Shown here: piece after piece, positions 1 through 8,122 of the stretch | How the letters are laid out: each line of letters begins with the position of its first letter | Position numbering within the stretch: the stretch's first letter is position 1 | DNA from: Maridesulfovibrio sp050916235 | GTDB lineage: Bacteria > Desulfobacterota > Desulfovibrionia > Desulfovibrionales > Desulfovibrionaceae | Direction of reading: 5' to 3' | DNA: 64,000 nt | Assembly (NCBI RefSeq): GCF_050916235.1 | Contig: NZ_CP104854.1 | Coordinates: forward strand, 2,294,001-2,358,000 | Notes under the pieces: generated by a model | Told to the model about the DNA's origin: nothing | Databases searched by the model: none | What the model saw: only the letters and a program-made list of their open reading frames with translations | Made by a program: the position numbers and the translations under genes

Positions 1-262
1 GGGGGCTCTGGACAACGCAATTGTCTCCAAGGACAAGATCAGGGCCAACCTCGGTGCTACCGAAAACAGGCTTGAAGCAACCATCTCCAACCTTGAGATT
101 CAGTCCGAGAACCTCTCGGCTGCCGAGTCGCAGATCTCAGATGTGGACGTTGCGACCGAGATGACCAACTACTCCAAGCAGCAGATCATCACCCAGTCCG
201 CTGTTTCCATGCTGGCGCAGGCCAACTCGCTACCGCAGATGGCTCTTTCGCTCATCGGTTAA
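1..262 (+). CDS. flagellin, C-terminal part (5' end outside window)
   Basis: This is the last 86 codons of a flagellin, the filament subunit exported through the flagellar type III apparatus. Only the C-terminal D0/D1 helix region is present: the reading frame starts at base 2 and ends at TAA 260-262. The translation contains the typical RANLGATENRLEATISNLE and SAAESQISDVD heptad-rich segments and ends in SLIG. It is nearly identical to the C-terminus of the next gene at 740-1600, so the two are tandem paralogues. A stem-loop terminator follows at once, so each flagellin is probably its own transcription unit. Confidence 0.93.
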   Translation, partial: GALDNAIVSKDKIRANLGATENRLEATISNLEIQSENLSAAESQISDVDVATEMTNYSKQQIITQSAVSMLAQANSLPQMALSLIG

Positions 263-290
263 ATCAGCATCGGAAAGACTGCAAGATCAG

Positions 291-316
291 GCCCGGCTTC
301 CCGCCGGGCCTTTTCT
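291..316 (+). terminator. intrinsic terminator after first flagellin
   Basis: A GCCCGGC/GCCGGGC stem with a short loop is followed by a T-rich tract (CTTTTCTTTT), 29 bases after the flagellin stop codon. This is a standard Rho-independent terminator arrangement. Confidence 0.85.
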
Positions 317-739
317 TTTGTCATGTATGTTTTCCGTATGGCTGCTTTTGCTGAATAATTCCGGACCTGGTGGGGCCGAGGTATGCTCTGTCGGCTTCTT
401 TCAACTGTTGTTTGATCTTCTTCATACTAAAAGCGACGGAAAAATGTTCCTAGCGGCAAAGTTGTGACGTTCTTTAGTGCTCGAATGATTGTTTAAGCAT
501 TGTAAGTGTAAGAAGTGTTAATTTATATGCTCTGTCTTAATCTTATGTTTATTTTATTTGAATGAATTGTATTTAAATATTTTTCATTCTGAATTTTAAG
601 CTAACTAAAGTTAATTAAGTTTGGTTTTCGTGTTGCATCTCTGCTGTTGTCGCATGTGTGTTCTGGTTGCAACTGCACATTTAAATAATGGAAGCAAAGA
701 TAGCTTCTCATGGATGTATAAGACAACACGGAGGTTTTT
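317..739. other. A+T-rich intergenic region between flagellin genes
   Basis: There is no coding sequence here. The stretch from about 480 to 640 is strikingly A+T-rich compared with the neighbouring genes. A good ribosome binding site (ACGGAGG, about 730-736) serves the flagellin that starts at 740. I looked for sigma-28 and sigma-54 promoters: a GG...GC pair near 689-703 has 11 rather than 10 intervening bases, so I do not call it. The promoter of the second flagellin must lie here but I cannot place it. Confidence 0.5.
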
Positions 740-1600
740 ATGTCTTTAGTGATCAACAACAATACTATGGCCAACTCGGCAGCACGTCACCTTAATGATG
801 CTTATAAATCTCTGGGCGCGTCCACGGAAAAAATGGCATCCGGCCTGCGTGTCAACTCTGCCGCAGATGATGCAGCAGGTCTGGCAGTGCGCGAGCTTAT
901 GCGGTCCGATGTTTCCACCCTCAATCAGGGTGTACGCAACGCCAACGATGGTATCTCAATGATTCAGACTGCCGATGGCGCACTCGGTGTTGTGGATGAA
1001 AAGCTCATCCGCATGAAAGAACTCGCCGAGCAGGCCGCAACCGGTACTTACACTTCTGATCAGCGTGCCCTGATCGACCAGGAATATCAGGCCATGGCAT
1101 CTGAAATTACCCGAATTGCCAGTGCAACTGACTTCAATGGCATTTATCTGCTCAACGGCAACCTTTCTGGGTCAAGAGCCATGACTATCCATTTCGGAAC
1201 GGGCAACGATTCAGCAGAGGATAAATATACTATTGAAATCGGCTGCTGCACTGCCTCGGCACTTGGTGTCGGCAACATGAGTTCGCTGAACGCAGGGTAT
1301 ACTGTCTCCACTCAGGAAGCTGCGCAGGAATCCCTTGCCGCACTTGATCAGGCCATTATTTCCAAAGATAAAATCCGCGCCAATCTCGGTGCCACAGAAA
1401 ACAGGCTTGAAGCCACAATTTCCAACCTTGAGATTCAGGCCGAAAACCTTTCCGCAGCAGAATCCCAAATTTCCGATGTCGATGTCGCCCTTGAGATGAC
1501 CAACTACTCCAAGCAGCAGATCATCACCCAGTCCGCTGTTTCCATGCTGGCGCAGGCCAACTCGCTCCCGCAGATGGCTCTTTCGCTTATCGGCGGCTAA
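740..1600 (+). CDS. flagellin
   Basis: Filament structural protein of 286 residues. The N-terminal D0/D1 region starts SLVINNNTMAN and carries the conserved ASGLRVNSAADDAAGLAV segment. The C-terminal D1/D0 helices (about 200-286) end in MALSLIGG. The central variable domain is very short, so this is a compact flagellin. Two adjacent cysteines at residues 169-170 are unusual, since flagellins are generally cysteine-poor. The start is fixed by ACGGAGG seven bases upstream of ATG. The gene is the second of a tandem flagellin pair and is followed by its own terminator. Whether it should be named fliC, flaA or flaB cannot be decided from this window. Confidence 0.95.
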   Translation: MSLVINNNTMANSAARHLNDAYKSLGASTEKMASGLRVNSAADDAAGLAVRELMRSDVSTLNQGVRNANDGISMIQTADGALGVVDEKLIRMKELAEQAATGTYTSDQRALIDQEYQAMASEITRIASATDFNGIYLLNGNLSGSRAMTIHFGTGNDSAEDKYTIEIGCCTASALGVGNMSSLNAGYTVSTQEAAQESLAALDQAIISKDKIRANLGATENRLEATISNLEIQAENLSAAESQISDVDVALEMTNYSKQQIITQSAVSMLAQANSLPQMALSLIGG

Positions 1601-1626
1601 GACTGTATCTGATTTCCGCCTTGCAG

Positions 1627-1653
1627 GCCCGGCTTACCGTCGGGCCTTTTTTT
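1627..1653 (+). terminator. intrinsic terminator after second flagellin
   Basis: GGCCCGG pairs with CGGGCC across a short loop and is followed by seven T residues, 26 bases after the stop codon. The hairpin resembles the one behind the first flagellin. Confidence 0.88.
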
Positions 1654-1946
1654 GTGCCCCAGTATTTTTCAGCCGGCTTGAGGACAGGGAAAAGCATGCC
1701 GTTGACGTCAAATCCTTTTTCCGGCTTCCGGGTAATTATTGCCTCATGGGAAAATTTGTATGCAGCAATCTGATTTTTAAGCGGTTTGTTCTCAAGAAAA
1801 GTTAAGTTTGATCCTCTCTTATACATAGTTTCTTAATCCAGCACAAAAGTACTTAATTTAATCTGACGTATTCTGAATCAGGAGTTTTCATAATTTAATA
1901 TTGTACGGAATACAGGTTGCTTACTTCTACAGCAGAAGGAGGCAGT
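1654..1946. other. intergenic region upstream of sigma factor gene
   Basis: No convincing gene is present; a 79-codon minus-strand frame here overlaps the end of the flagellin, lacks any recognisable domain and is rejected. The right half is A+T-rich and contains the possible -24/-12 promoter listed separately. Confidence 0.5.
1906..1922 (+). promoter_or_regulatory. possible sigma-54 promoter for the sigma/flgD operon
   Basis: GG at 1907-1908 and GC at 1919-1920 are separated by exactly 10 bases, and the -12 element reads TTGCT, a perfect match. The -24 element (CGGAAT) is a poor match to TGGCAC. If real, transcription would start near 1932, only about 15 bases before the ATG at 1947. Sigma-54 control of hook genes is common in polar-flagellated bacteria, but this site is weak. 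Confidence 0.3.
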
Positions 1947-2492
1947 ATGAACACATATATTGGTAAGTATAACAAAGAATATTATTGTTCAGATTATGAT
2001 GAATTTTTTAATGAGAATTCAAACCTTATAAAAAACGTAGTTAATAAGTTTTTAAGGTCAAAATATGGAAACGTATCCTCCTGTGATGTAGATGAAGTTT
2101 GTCAGGAGATAGCATTTAAGATCATTAAAAATGGATATATCGACAAATACTCTTCTGAAAAAAGCTCTCTTAAAACATGGATGTACATCATAAGCCGTTC
2201 TGTAGCTATTGATTACATGCGAAAGAGTCAGATCATCTATATTAATGTAGATGAAATTGACGATATACCGGTTCCAGAAATTCCGAATATTTCCATTTCA
2301 ATTCCCAAAGGCCTGCTTACCGCCAGACAGATTGAAGTTCTCAGAATGATTTTCTGGGGAGACCTGAAAGCTGTTGAAGTGGCACAACAGCTTGGAATCA
2401 CAGCAAGAACAGTGCGTTGCATCAAGCATCAGGCACTCAATAAACTTCGCCGTCATTTCGGCGCTTCAAGAGAGAGGAGGTCAGTATCATGA
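1947..2492 (+). CDS. sigma-70 family (ECF-like) sigma factor
   Basis: A 181-residue alternative sigma factor. Region 2 is visible around residues 30-95, including a 2.3/2.4-like segment (LKTWMYIISRSVAIDYMR). Region 4 with its helix-turn-helix lies at about 125-170 (TARQIEVLRMIF, then VAQQLGITARTVRCIKHQAL). There is no anti-sigma gene next to it. ATG 1947 is chosen over the frame's earlier start because AGAAGGAGG sits just upstream. The TGA stop overlaps the flgD ATG (ATGA at 2489-2492), so the two are translationally coupled and the factor probably acts in flagellar gene control. It is visibly richer in A+T than flgD and flgE, which may mean it was acquired separately. What it transcribes is unknown. 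Confidence 0.8.
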   Translation: MNTYIGKYNKEYYCSDYDEFFNENSNLIKNVVNKFLRSKYGNVSSCDVDEVCQEIAFKIIKNGYIDKYSSEKSSLKTWMYIISRSVAIDYMRKSQIIYINVDEIDDIPVPEIPNISISIPKGLLTARQIEVLRMIFWGDLKAVEVAQQLGITARTVRCIKHQALNKLRRHFGASRERRSVS

Positions 2493-3157
2493 CTATCGAA
2501 GGCGTAAGCTCCTATACTTCTACAGATTCCACAAACGTAACCACCACAACCTCCAGCAGCTCATCTCTTGATCAGGTGGATTTCCTGACTCTGCTCACCA
2601 CCCAGCTTGAGTATCAGGACCCCACCAACCCGGTGGATAATACCGAGATGATCAACCAGATGACCAACTACTCGATGCTCGAGCAGGACGTGGCCCAGAA
2701 TGAAAATCTCGAAACCATCATCAACCAGCTTTCAGCCCTCTCCGCACTCAGCACCTCCAGCTACATCGGCAGGGACGTCATGGCCGACGGCGGCATTCTC
2801 ACTGTCGAGGACGGCGAGGCCGATGGAATCACCATCGATCTTCAGGAAGATGCCGCTACCCTCGGCCTGAATATCTACGACTCGGACGGAAACCTTGTGA
2901 AGACCCTCTACTACTCTGATCAGGAGGCCGGGGAGATCGAGTTTACCGGTGAGCAGATCATGAATGCAGCCGGAATCAGTGATGACGGAACCTACACCGT
3001 CCTGTCCTTTGCCTATGACGAAAACGAGGATTCCGTGGCGGTCTACACCAAATCGGCGGGAACCATCACCGCAGTGGAACAGGATTCGTCCGGGAACACC
3101 ACTCTGACGCTTGATGACGGACGCGAAGTGTCCATTACCGATGTGACTTTCATTTAA
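2489..3157 (+). CDS. flgD: flagellar hook-capping protein FlgD
   Basis: FlgD is the scaffold at the tip of the growing hook that guides FlgE assembly and is later shed. The 222-residue protein has the typical N-terminal motif DFLTLLTTQLEYQDPTNPVDN (about 30-50) and a C-terminal FlgD-type beta-sandwich (about 90-222). The start is fixed by AGGAGG within the 3' end of the sigma gene, eight bases before ATG. flgE follows after 13 bases with its own AAGGAG site, so the two are co-transcribed. Confidence 0.93.
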   Translation: MTIEGVSSYTSTDSTNVTTTTSSSSSLDQVDFLTLLTTQLEYQDPTNPVDNTEMINQMTNYSMLEQDVAQNENLETIINQLSALSALSTSSYIGRDVMADGGILTVEDGEADGITIDLQEDAATLGLNIYDSDGNLVKTLYYSDQEAGEIEFTGEQIMNAAGISDDGTYTVLSFAYDENEDSVAVYTKSAGTITAVEQDSSGNTTLTLDDGREVSITDVTFI

Positions 3158-3170
3158 AAGGAGAAAACAG

Positions 3171-4709
3171 ATGGGTATCACCAGTTCGCTTTATACCGGC
3201 ATATCAGGTCTGAATGTAAACTCCCAGGCTACTTCAGTTGTTTCAAACAACCTCGCCAACTCTTCGACCATCGGCTACAAGGGGTCTACAACTGTCTTTG
3301 AAGACCTGTTCTATTCCGCCATCACCACCGGCAGCGGTTCTGATCAGGTCGGCAACGGAGCCGGTGTGGCGACCATCAACACCGACTACACACAGGGGTC
3401 ATACGAGGATTCCAGCATCTCCACCAACGTGGCCCTGAATGGAGACGGATATTTCATCGTGGTGGACCCTGACACCAACACCACCTACTACACCCGCGCC
3501 GGCAACTTTGATTTCGATAAAGACGGCTACCTTGTCGATACATACGGCAACAGGGTGCAGGGCTGGGAGGTTGAAAACGGTTCCGCTTCCGGGGCTCTGA
3601 CCACCATCCAGCTTGACCAGTCCCAGTCACCGCCCAAGGCAACTTCCGAGGTGACCCTGACCATGAACCTCGACTCCCAGAGTACCGACGAGGCAATTAC
3701 CTCCAATCCGTACACATCCCTTTTCGAGCTTTACAACGGAACAGAGAATCCGCCCCTGGATGATTCGCAGTACAGTTATTCCACCACCATAACCATCTAT
3801 GATGAGAACGGTTCCTCTCACGACCTGACTTTCTACATGGACCCGGTGGATGTTGATGCCGACGGCAACATCGTCTGGGAATACGTGGCTGCCTATGATG
3901 CCGATGATGACATGCGAACCGGGGCCGACGGTATCGGGTTGAACACCACCAGCGGGGCCGGGCTGGCCATGGCAGGAACCCTGACCTTCAATTCCGAAGG
4001 CCAGATGACTTCCATGACCGCTTTCACCCTGTCCAACGCCGCTGCTTCTACCGACGTCAAGGATGCTTCCAACTGGAGCCTGGCCGACCTGAGTGCCGAA
4101 GGTTACCCGGAGGTGAACATGAACTTCACCGGCAGTGCCAACGGGCAGGATGTTGCCATCAGTTTCGGCATGTCCAGTGACGATTCCACATGGACCACTT
4201 CGGGCATATCCACCCTCGGGGACATATCAGCGGCCACCAGCTATTCCGCGTTGCCGAGCTTCAGCGATTACACGCTGGAAAGCAGTGCGACAACAAGCTA
4301 CAGCGACAGCTCTTCGGCGACCTACACTGTTTCTCAGGACGGCTACGCAACCGGCTCCCTTGAATCCGTTACCGTGGATGAAAACGGAATCATCATAGGC
4401 AATTATTCCAACAGCCAGTCCATTGAACTTTACCAGCTCGGTCTGGCTGATTTCACCAACGAGTCCGGACTGGAGGCCGAGGGCAGCAACCTGTTCCGGG
4501 CCACCACCGAATCAGGTGAAGCCATTATCGGCACTGCCGGGTCGGCCGGTTTCGGGTCGGTGGTTTCCAATGCCCTTGAAGCTTCCAACGTTGATCTTGC
4601 GGCACAGATGACCGAGCTGATCATCATCCAGTCTTCATATCAGGCAAACAGTAAGGTTGTAACCACAGCTGATGAACTGCTCCAGACAGCAATCGGTCTG
4701 AAACGGTAG
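3171..4709 (+). CDS. flgE: flagellar hook protein FlgE
   Basis: FlgE polymerises into the flexible hook joining rod and filament. The 512-residue protein begins with the rod/hook signature SLYTGISGLNVNSQATSVVSNNLANSST (residues 5-32). It has a large central FlgE insertion domain rich in Ser, Thr and Asp, and ends with the C-terminal helix typical of flagellar axial proteins (LTELIIIQ-like segment, then KVVTTADELLQTAIGLKR). It is longer than enterobacterial FlgE, as is common in delta-proteobacteria. It follows flgD in one operon. Confidence 0.95.
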   Translation: MGITSSLYTGISGLNVNSQATSVVSNNLANSSTIGYKGSTTVFEDLFYSAITTGSGSDQVGNGAGVATINTDYTQGSYEDSSISTNVALNGDGYFIVVDPDTNTTYYTRAGNFDFDKDGYLVDTYGNRVQGWEVENGSASGALTTIQLDQSQSPPKATSEVTLTMNLDSQSTDEAITSNPYTSLFELYNGTENPPLDDSQYSYSTTITIYDENGSSHDLTFYMDPVDVDADGNIVWEYVAAYDADDDMRTGADGIGLNTTSGAGLAMAGTLTFNSEGQMTSMTAFTLSNAAASTDVKDASNWSLADLSAEGYPEVNMNFTGSANGQDVAISFGMSSDDSTWTTSGISTLGDISAATSYSALPSFSDYTLESSATTSYSDSSSATYTVSQDGYATGSLESVTVDENGIIIGNYSNSQSIELYQLGLADFTNESGLEAEGSNLFRATTESGEAIIGTAGSAGFGSVVSNALEASNVDLAAQMTELIIIQSSYQANSKVVTTADELLQTAIGLKR

Positions 4710-4727
4710 GTCGGGTTTTTAGTGTCT

Positions 4728-4758
4728 CCGGCGGCCCTTCGAGGTTGATAGCCGCCGG
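4728..4758 (+). repeat. inverted repeat between flgE and flgK
   Basis: CCGGCGGC at 4728-4735 is the exact reverse complement of GCCGCCGG at 4751-4758, with a 15-base loop. No T-run follows, so it is not a standard intrinsic terminator. It may stabilise the flgE mRNA end or reduce read-through into flgK. Confidence 0.5.
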
Positions 4759-4880
4759 CAGACAGAGGAGCAGCCTTCTTGGAATCATTTGCAGCTCAGG
4801 CTGCAGAAGATTCCGGGGACTGAGAGCAGGAGCAGGTAGATATTTATTAGGCCCCGGTGGCAACGGAGACGGAGGAATAG

Positions 4881-6908
4881 ATGTTAAACAACGCATTGTA
4901 CATAGGTCAGAAAGCATTGACCAATGCCCAGGTCTCGATCAACACGGCGAGCAACAACATCGCCAACTCCGAGACCGAAGGCTACCAGAATGTCAACACC
5001 ACCTATTCCAGTTCGGGCAATATTTTCGTGTCCGGCAACAGTCTCGGTACCGGTGCGGATGTCTCCCTTGATACCAATTGGAACAGCTTTGTTGAAAAAC
5101 AGTATCTGTCCGCATCCGCAGATCTGGCCTCAAGCACAGCCGTAAACGATTATCTCTCCCAACTGGATGCCCTCTTCAACCAGAGCGAGGACGAAGGGCT
5201 GGCTGTGGCTCAGGATGAATTCCTCAGCGCATGGAACGATCTTTCAACCTATCCCGACTCGCTGGCCGAGCGTGAAGCCCTTCTCGGGGAGGCGGAGACG
5301 CTGGCCTATTCATTGAATTCAATGGGGTCAGCCCTTGATGAGATGGCTGATTCAGTTGAAGCGGAGATCGTGGATCAGGTTGCCACTGCCAACGAACTCA
5401 TTGAATCCATCGCAATGCTCAACGAGCAGATCGCCGCCTCTTCTGATAACACAGAACTCATTTCCAGCCGCGATCAGGCCATCCGGGAACTGGACGAGCT
5501 GATCGGTGTAGAGGTCATAACCTCCAGCGACGGAACCACTAAGATTTACACTGAATCCGGGCAGCCTTTGGTTGAAGGCACAGAAACCCACAGCCTTGTT
5601 TACGCATCGGCCCGTTCAACTGAATCTTTGCAGCCTATATCAACCTATGACGGTGATATTGAGTTTTCGGGAACCTCCAGCGAAGAAATCCTGATTGAAT
5701 TCGTGACAACCGGTGCAGACGGAACAGCGCAGTTCAAGGTTTCGCTGGATGGCGGTGAGACCTGGGAAGAAGACGAAAACGGCAACACTCTGCTTTACAC
5801 TGCCGGAGATGAAGACAACGCTGTGACCATAGCCGGTGTCGAGATCTATTTTTCAGGCGGAACCACTGATCATACCGCTGGAGACCGCTATTCCATTGTC
5901 GCCAAGACCGGGCTCTATTGGGAGACCTCCAGTGGAGGTCTGGTCAATATTACCCCCATGACCGATGCAGGCGGTGATGACGTGAACAACCGAACCACCA
6001 GCGGGTCCATCGCCGGATTGTTTGAAGTCCGCGATGATTACCTCATACCCCTGTCCGACGAGCTGGATGACTATACTGAAGCGCTTATCTGGGAGGTCAA
6101 CACAGCCCATTCACAGGGAGCAGGCCTTGAAGCCCATACCGCAGTTGAAGGAACTTACGGTGTGGACGACCAGACCGCTGCCCTTTCATACTGCGGGCTG
6201 GTCTATGAGGATAAAATCTCTTCAGGCGAATTCAGCATCTATACCTATGACGCCGATGGCAACCTCGCATCGAATGCAAGCATCACCGTGGACCCGACTA
6301 CCGATTCACTGGATGACATAGTCACCGCGATCAACACCGCTTTTGCCGGAAGCCTCACCGCTTCGGTCAATTCTGATGGAGAGCTTGAAATTCAGGCCGC
6401 TACTGACACTACTTTCGAGTTCGGAGAGGACAGCTCTGGAATTCTGGCCGCTCTCGGCATCAATACATTTTTCGAAGGCAGTACGGCTGAGGATATTTCG
6501 ATCAATACGTACGTGTCGAGCGATACATCCCATATCAACGCCGGGGTGGTCGATGCGGACGACGGTACAGTCAGTTCCGGAAGCAATGAAACTGCAGAAG
6601 CCATAAACGATCTGCTCAGCGAATCCGTATCAATAGGTGAGGGGGGCTCAGCCACGGAAACCTCTCTTACCGAATATCTGGCCGCGCTGGTCGCCGAGGT
6701 CGGAGCAGCAGCTTCCAAAGCGGAAACACAGGTCACCTGTGACACCACCACTGCCGGGCTCTATTATGATCTTCAGGAGTCCGGAAGCGGGGTCAACGTG
6801 GATGAGGAACTGATAAAACTTACTAAATACCAGCAGCAGTATCAGGCTGCATGCCAGATTATTTCCGTTACCCGTGAAATGATCGACAGTATCCTGGACA
6901 TCGTCTAG
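4881..6908 (+). CDS. flgK: flagellar hook-associated protein 1 FlgK
   Basis: FlgK forms the first junction layer between hook and filament. The 675-residue protein starts with the axial-protein signature LYIGQKALTNAQVSINTASNNIANSETEGYQNV. It continues with coiled-coil D1 helices (about 130-200), a long variable middle with several FlgK-type beta repeats, and a C-terminal helix (LTKYQQQYQAACQIISVTREMIDSILDIV). A GGAGGAATAG ribosome site precedes ATG. flgL follows eight bases downstream, and fliD nine bases after that, so flgK-flgL-fliD form one operon. Confidence 0.95.
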   Translation: MLNNALYIGQKALTNAQVSINTASNNIANSETEGYQNVNTTYSSSGNIFVSGNSLGTGADVSLDTNWNSFVEKQYLSASADLASSTAVNDYLSQLDALFNQSEDEGLAVAQDEFLSAWNDLSTYPDSLAEREALLGEAETLAYSLNSMGSALDEMADSVEAEIVDQVATANELIESIAMLNEQIAASSDNTELISSRDQAIRELDELIGVEVITSSDGTTKIYTESGQPLVEGTETHSLVYASARSTESLQPISTYDGDIEFSGTSSEEILIEFVTTGADGTAQFKVSLDGGETWEEDENGNTLLYTAGDEDNAVTIAGVEIYFSGGTTDHTAGDRYSIVAKTGLYWETSSGGLVNITPMTDAGGDDVNNRTTSGSIAGLFEVRDDYLIPLSDELDDYTEALIWEVNTAHSQGAGLEAHTAVEGTYGVDDQTAALSYCGLVYEDKISSGEFSIYTYDADGNLASNASITVDPTTDSLDDIVTAINTAFAGSLTASVNSDGELEIQAATDTTFEFGEDSSGILAALGINTFFEGSTAEDISINTYVSSDTSHINAGVVDADDGTVSSGSNETAEAINDLLSESVSIGEGGSATETSLTEYLAALVAEVGAAASKAETQVTCDTTTAGLYYDLQESGSGVNVDEELIKLTKYQQQYQAACQIISVTREMIDSILDIV

Positions 6909-6916
6909 GGGGCATC

Positions 6917-8113
6917 ATGAGAATCAGTACATCCCAGATATATGCGCAGACCATATCCAGCGTCAGCAGTTCTCTGAATGAATATACCTCTGTTTCCAAC
7001 CGGGTAACGACCCAGAAAGATATAAATGCCCCATCCGACGACCCGGCAGGAATGGGCAATGTGGTCAACCTGCGCAGCTATAAGCAGGGACTTATCAGTT
7101 ACTACAATAATGCAAGCCTTGCCGAGTCCCTGCTCGGGACTGCCGACAGCATGCTCAGCCAGGCCAGCACCCTGATGAGTTCGGTTCTTGAACAGGTGGA
7201 ACAGGGGGCTACCGGAACTTATAGCGATGCACAGCAGCAGGCCATGGCTGAAACCCTGATGGGCTATCAGGATTCGCTGCTGTCAATCGCCAACACAAAA
7301 TCCGGGGATGACTATCTGTTTTCTGGTGAGGCGACCGATACCGCTCCCTATGAATACGTCCCCGGAGTGACCGTTACCGGAGATTCTCCTGCCAAGAGTG
7401 ATTTTCTGGAATTTACCGGAGAACTTGACGATCCCATTATCGTCCGGATCACTTCCGACGGTACCATCGGTACTGACGACATTACCTATACCTACTCTAC
7501 TGATGGCGGCGACAACTGGATTACCGGCACCATCACTGCTCCGAGTACTACTATCGATTTTGGTGATGTTGCCGTGGAGATGAATTCGGGAACCGCCGTA
7601 ACAGCCTGGGATGATGATGAGGACACCGGCAGTAGTTTTGTAGTGCGCAACTCCCTTTCCTACAACGGGGCCGACGAGGCCATGTCCATTGATATTTCCG
7701 GAAGTACGGATGTTGATGTGAATACGGTGGGCAGCGATATTTTCGGTGGGGTGGATGCTGAAACAGGACTGGCATATGACGATCCGAATCTCTTTGAGTC
7801 GATCAGTGATGCCATAGCCTATATGTGGATAGGTGATGAGGACAGTGTTGCCACAACCCTTGAGACTGTCCGTGCCGGGGAAAGTCAGCTGACCATAGAG
7901 GCCGCAAATGTGGGCTCACGTGAAGAGAAAACCAGTTACATAAAGAGCAGCGTCGAGTCCGCAATAAGTCTGACCGGTGATGCCATCAGCGACGAAGAGG
8001 ATGCTGACAGCGCCGCACTGACAGTCGAGTTGAGCAAGGCAGAATACATCTATCAGGCTGTGCTCAGCTCCACGTCAAAAGTAATAAGCATGTCCATTCT
8101 GGACTATCTGTAG
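6917..8113 (+). CDS. flgL: flagellar hook-associated protein 3 FlgL
   Basis: FlgL is the second junction layer, on which flagellin polymerises. The 398-residue protein opens with MRISTSQIYAQ and carries the flagellin-like N-terminal pattern (NRVTTQKDINAPSDDPAG). The C-terminal helical part includes KAEYIYQAVLSSTSKVISMSILDYL, the usual FlgL ending. The middle beta domain is longer than in enterobacteria. The gene sits between flgK and fliD in a tight operon, with AGGGGGC as its ribosome site. Confidence 0.93.
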   Translation: MRISTSQIYAQTISSVSSSLNEYTSVSNRVTTQKDINAPSDDPAGMGNVVNLRSYKQGLISYYNNASLAESLLGTADSMLSQASTLMSSVLEQVEQGATGTYSDAQQQAMAETLMGYQDSLLSIANTKSGDDYLFSGEATDTAPYEYVPGVTVTGDSPAKSDFLEFTGELDDPIIVRITSDGTIGTDDITYTYSTDGGDNWITGTITAPSTTIDFGDVAVEMNSGTAVTAWDDDEDTGSSFVVRNSLSYNGADEAMSIDISGSTDVDVNTVGSDIFGGVDAETGLAYDDPNLFESISDAIAYMWIGDEDSVATTLETVRAGESQLTIEAANVGSREEKTSYIKSSVESAISLTGDAISDEEDADSAALTVELSKAEYIYQAVLSSTSKVISMSILDYL

Positions 8114-8122
8114 GAGGTAGTC

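Noticed and set aside
664..705. Possible sigma-54 promoter for the second flagellin
   Set aside because: GG and GC pairs here are separated by 8 or 11 bases, not 10, so the geometry is wrong.
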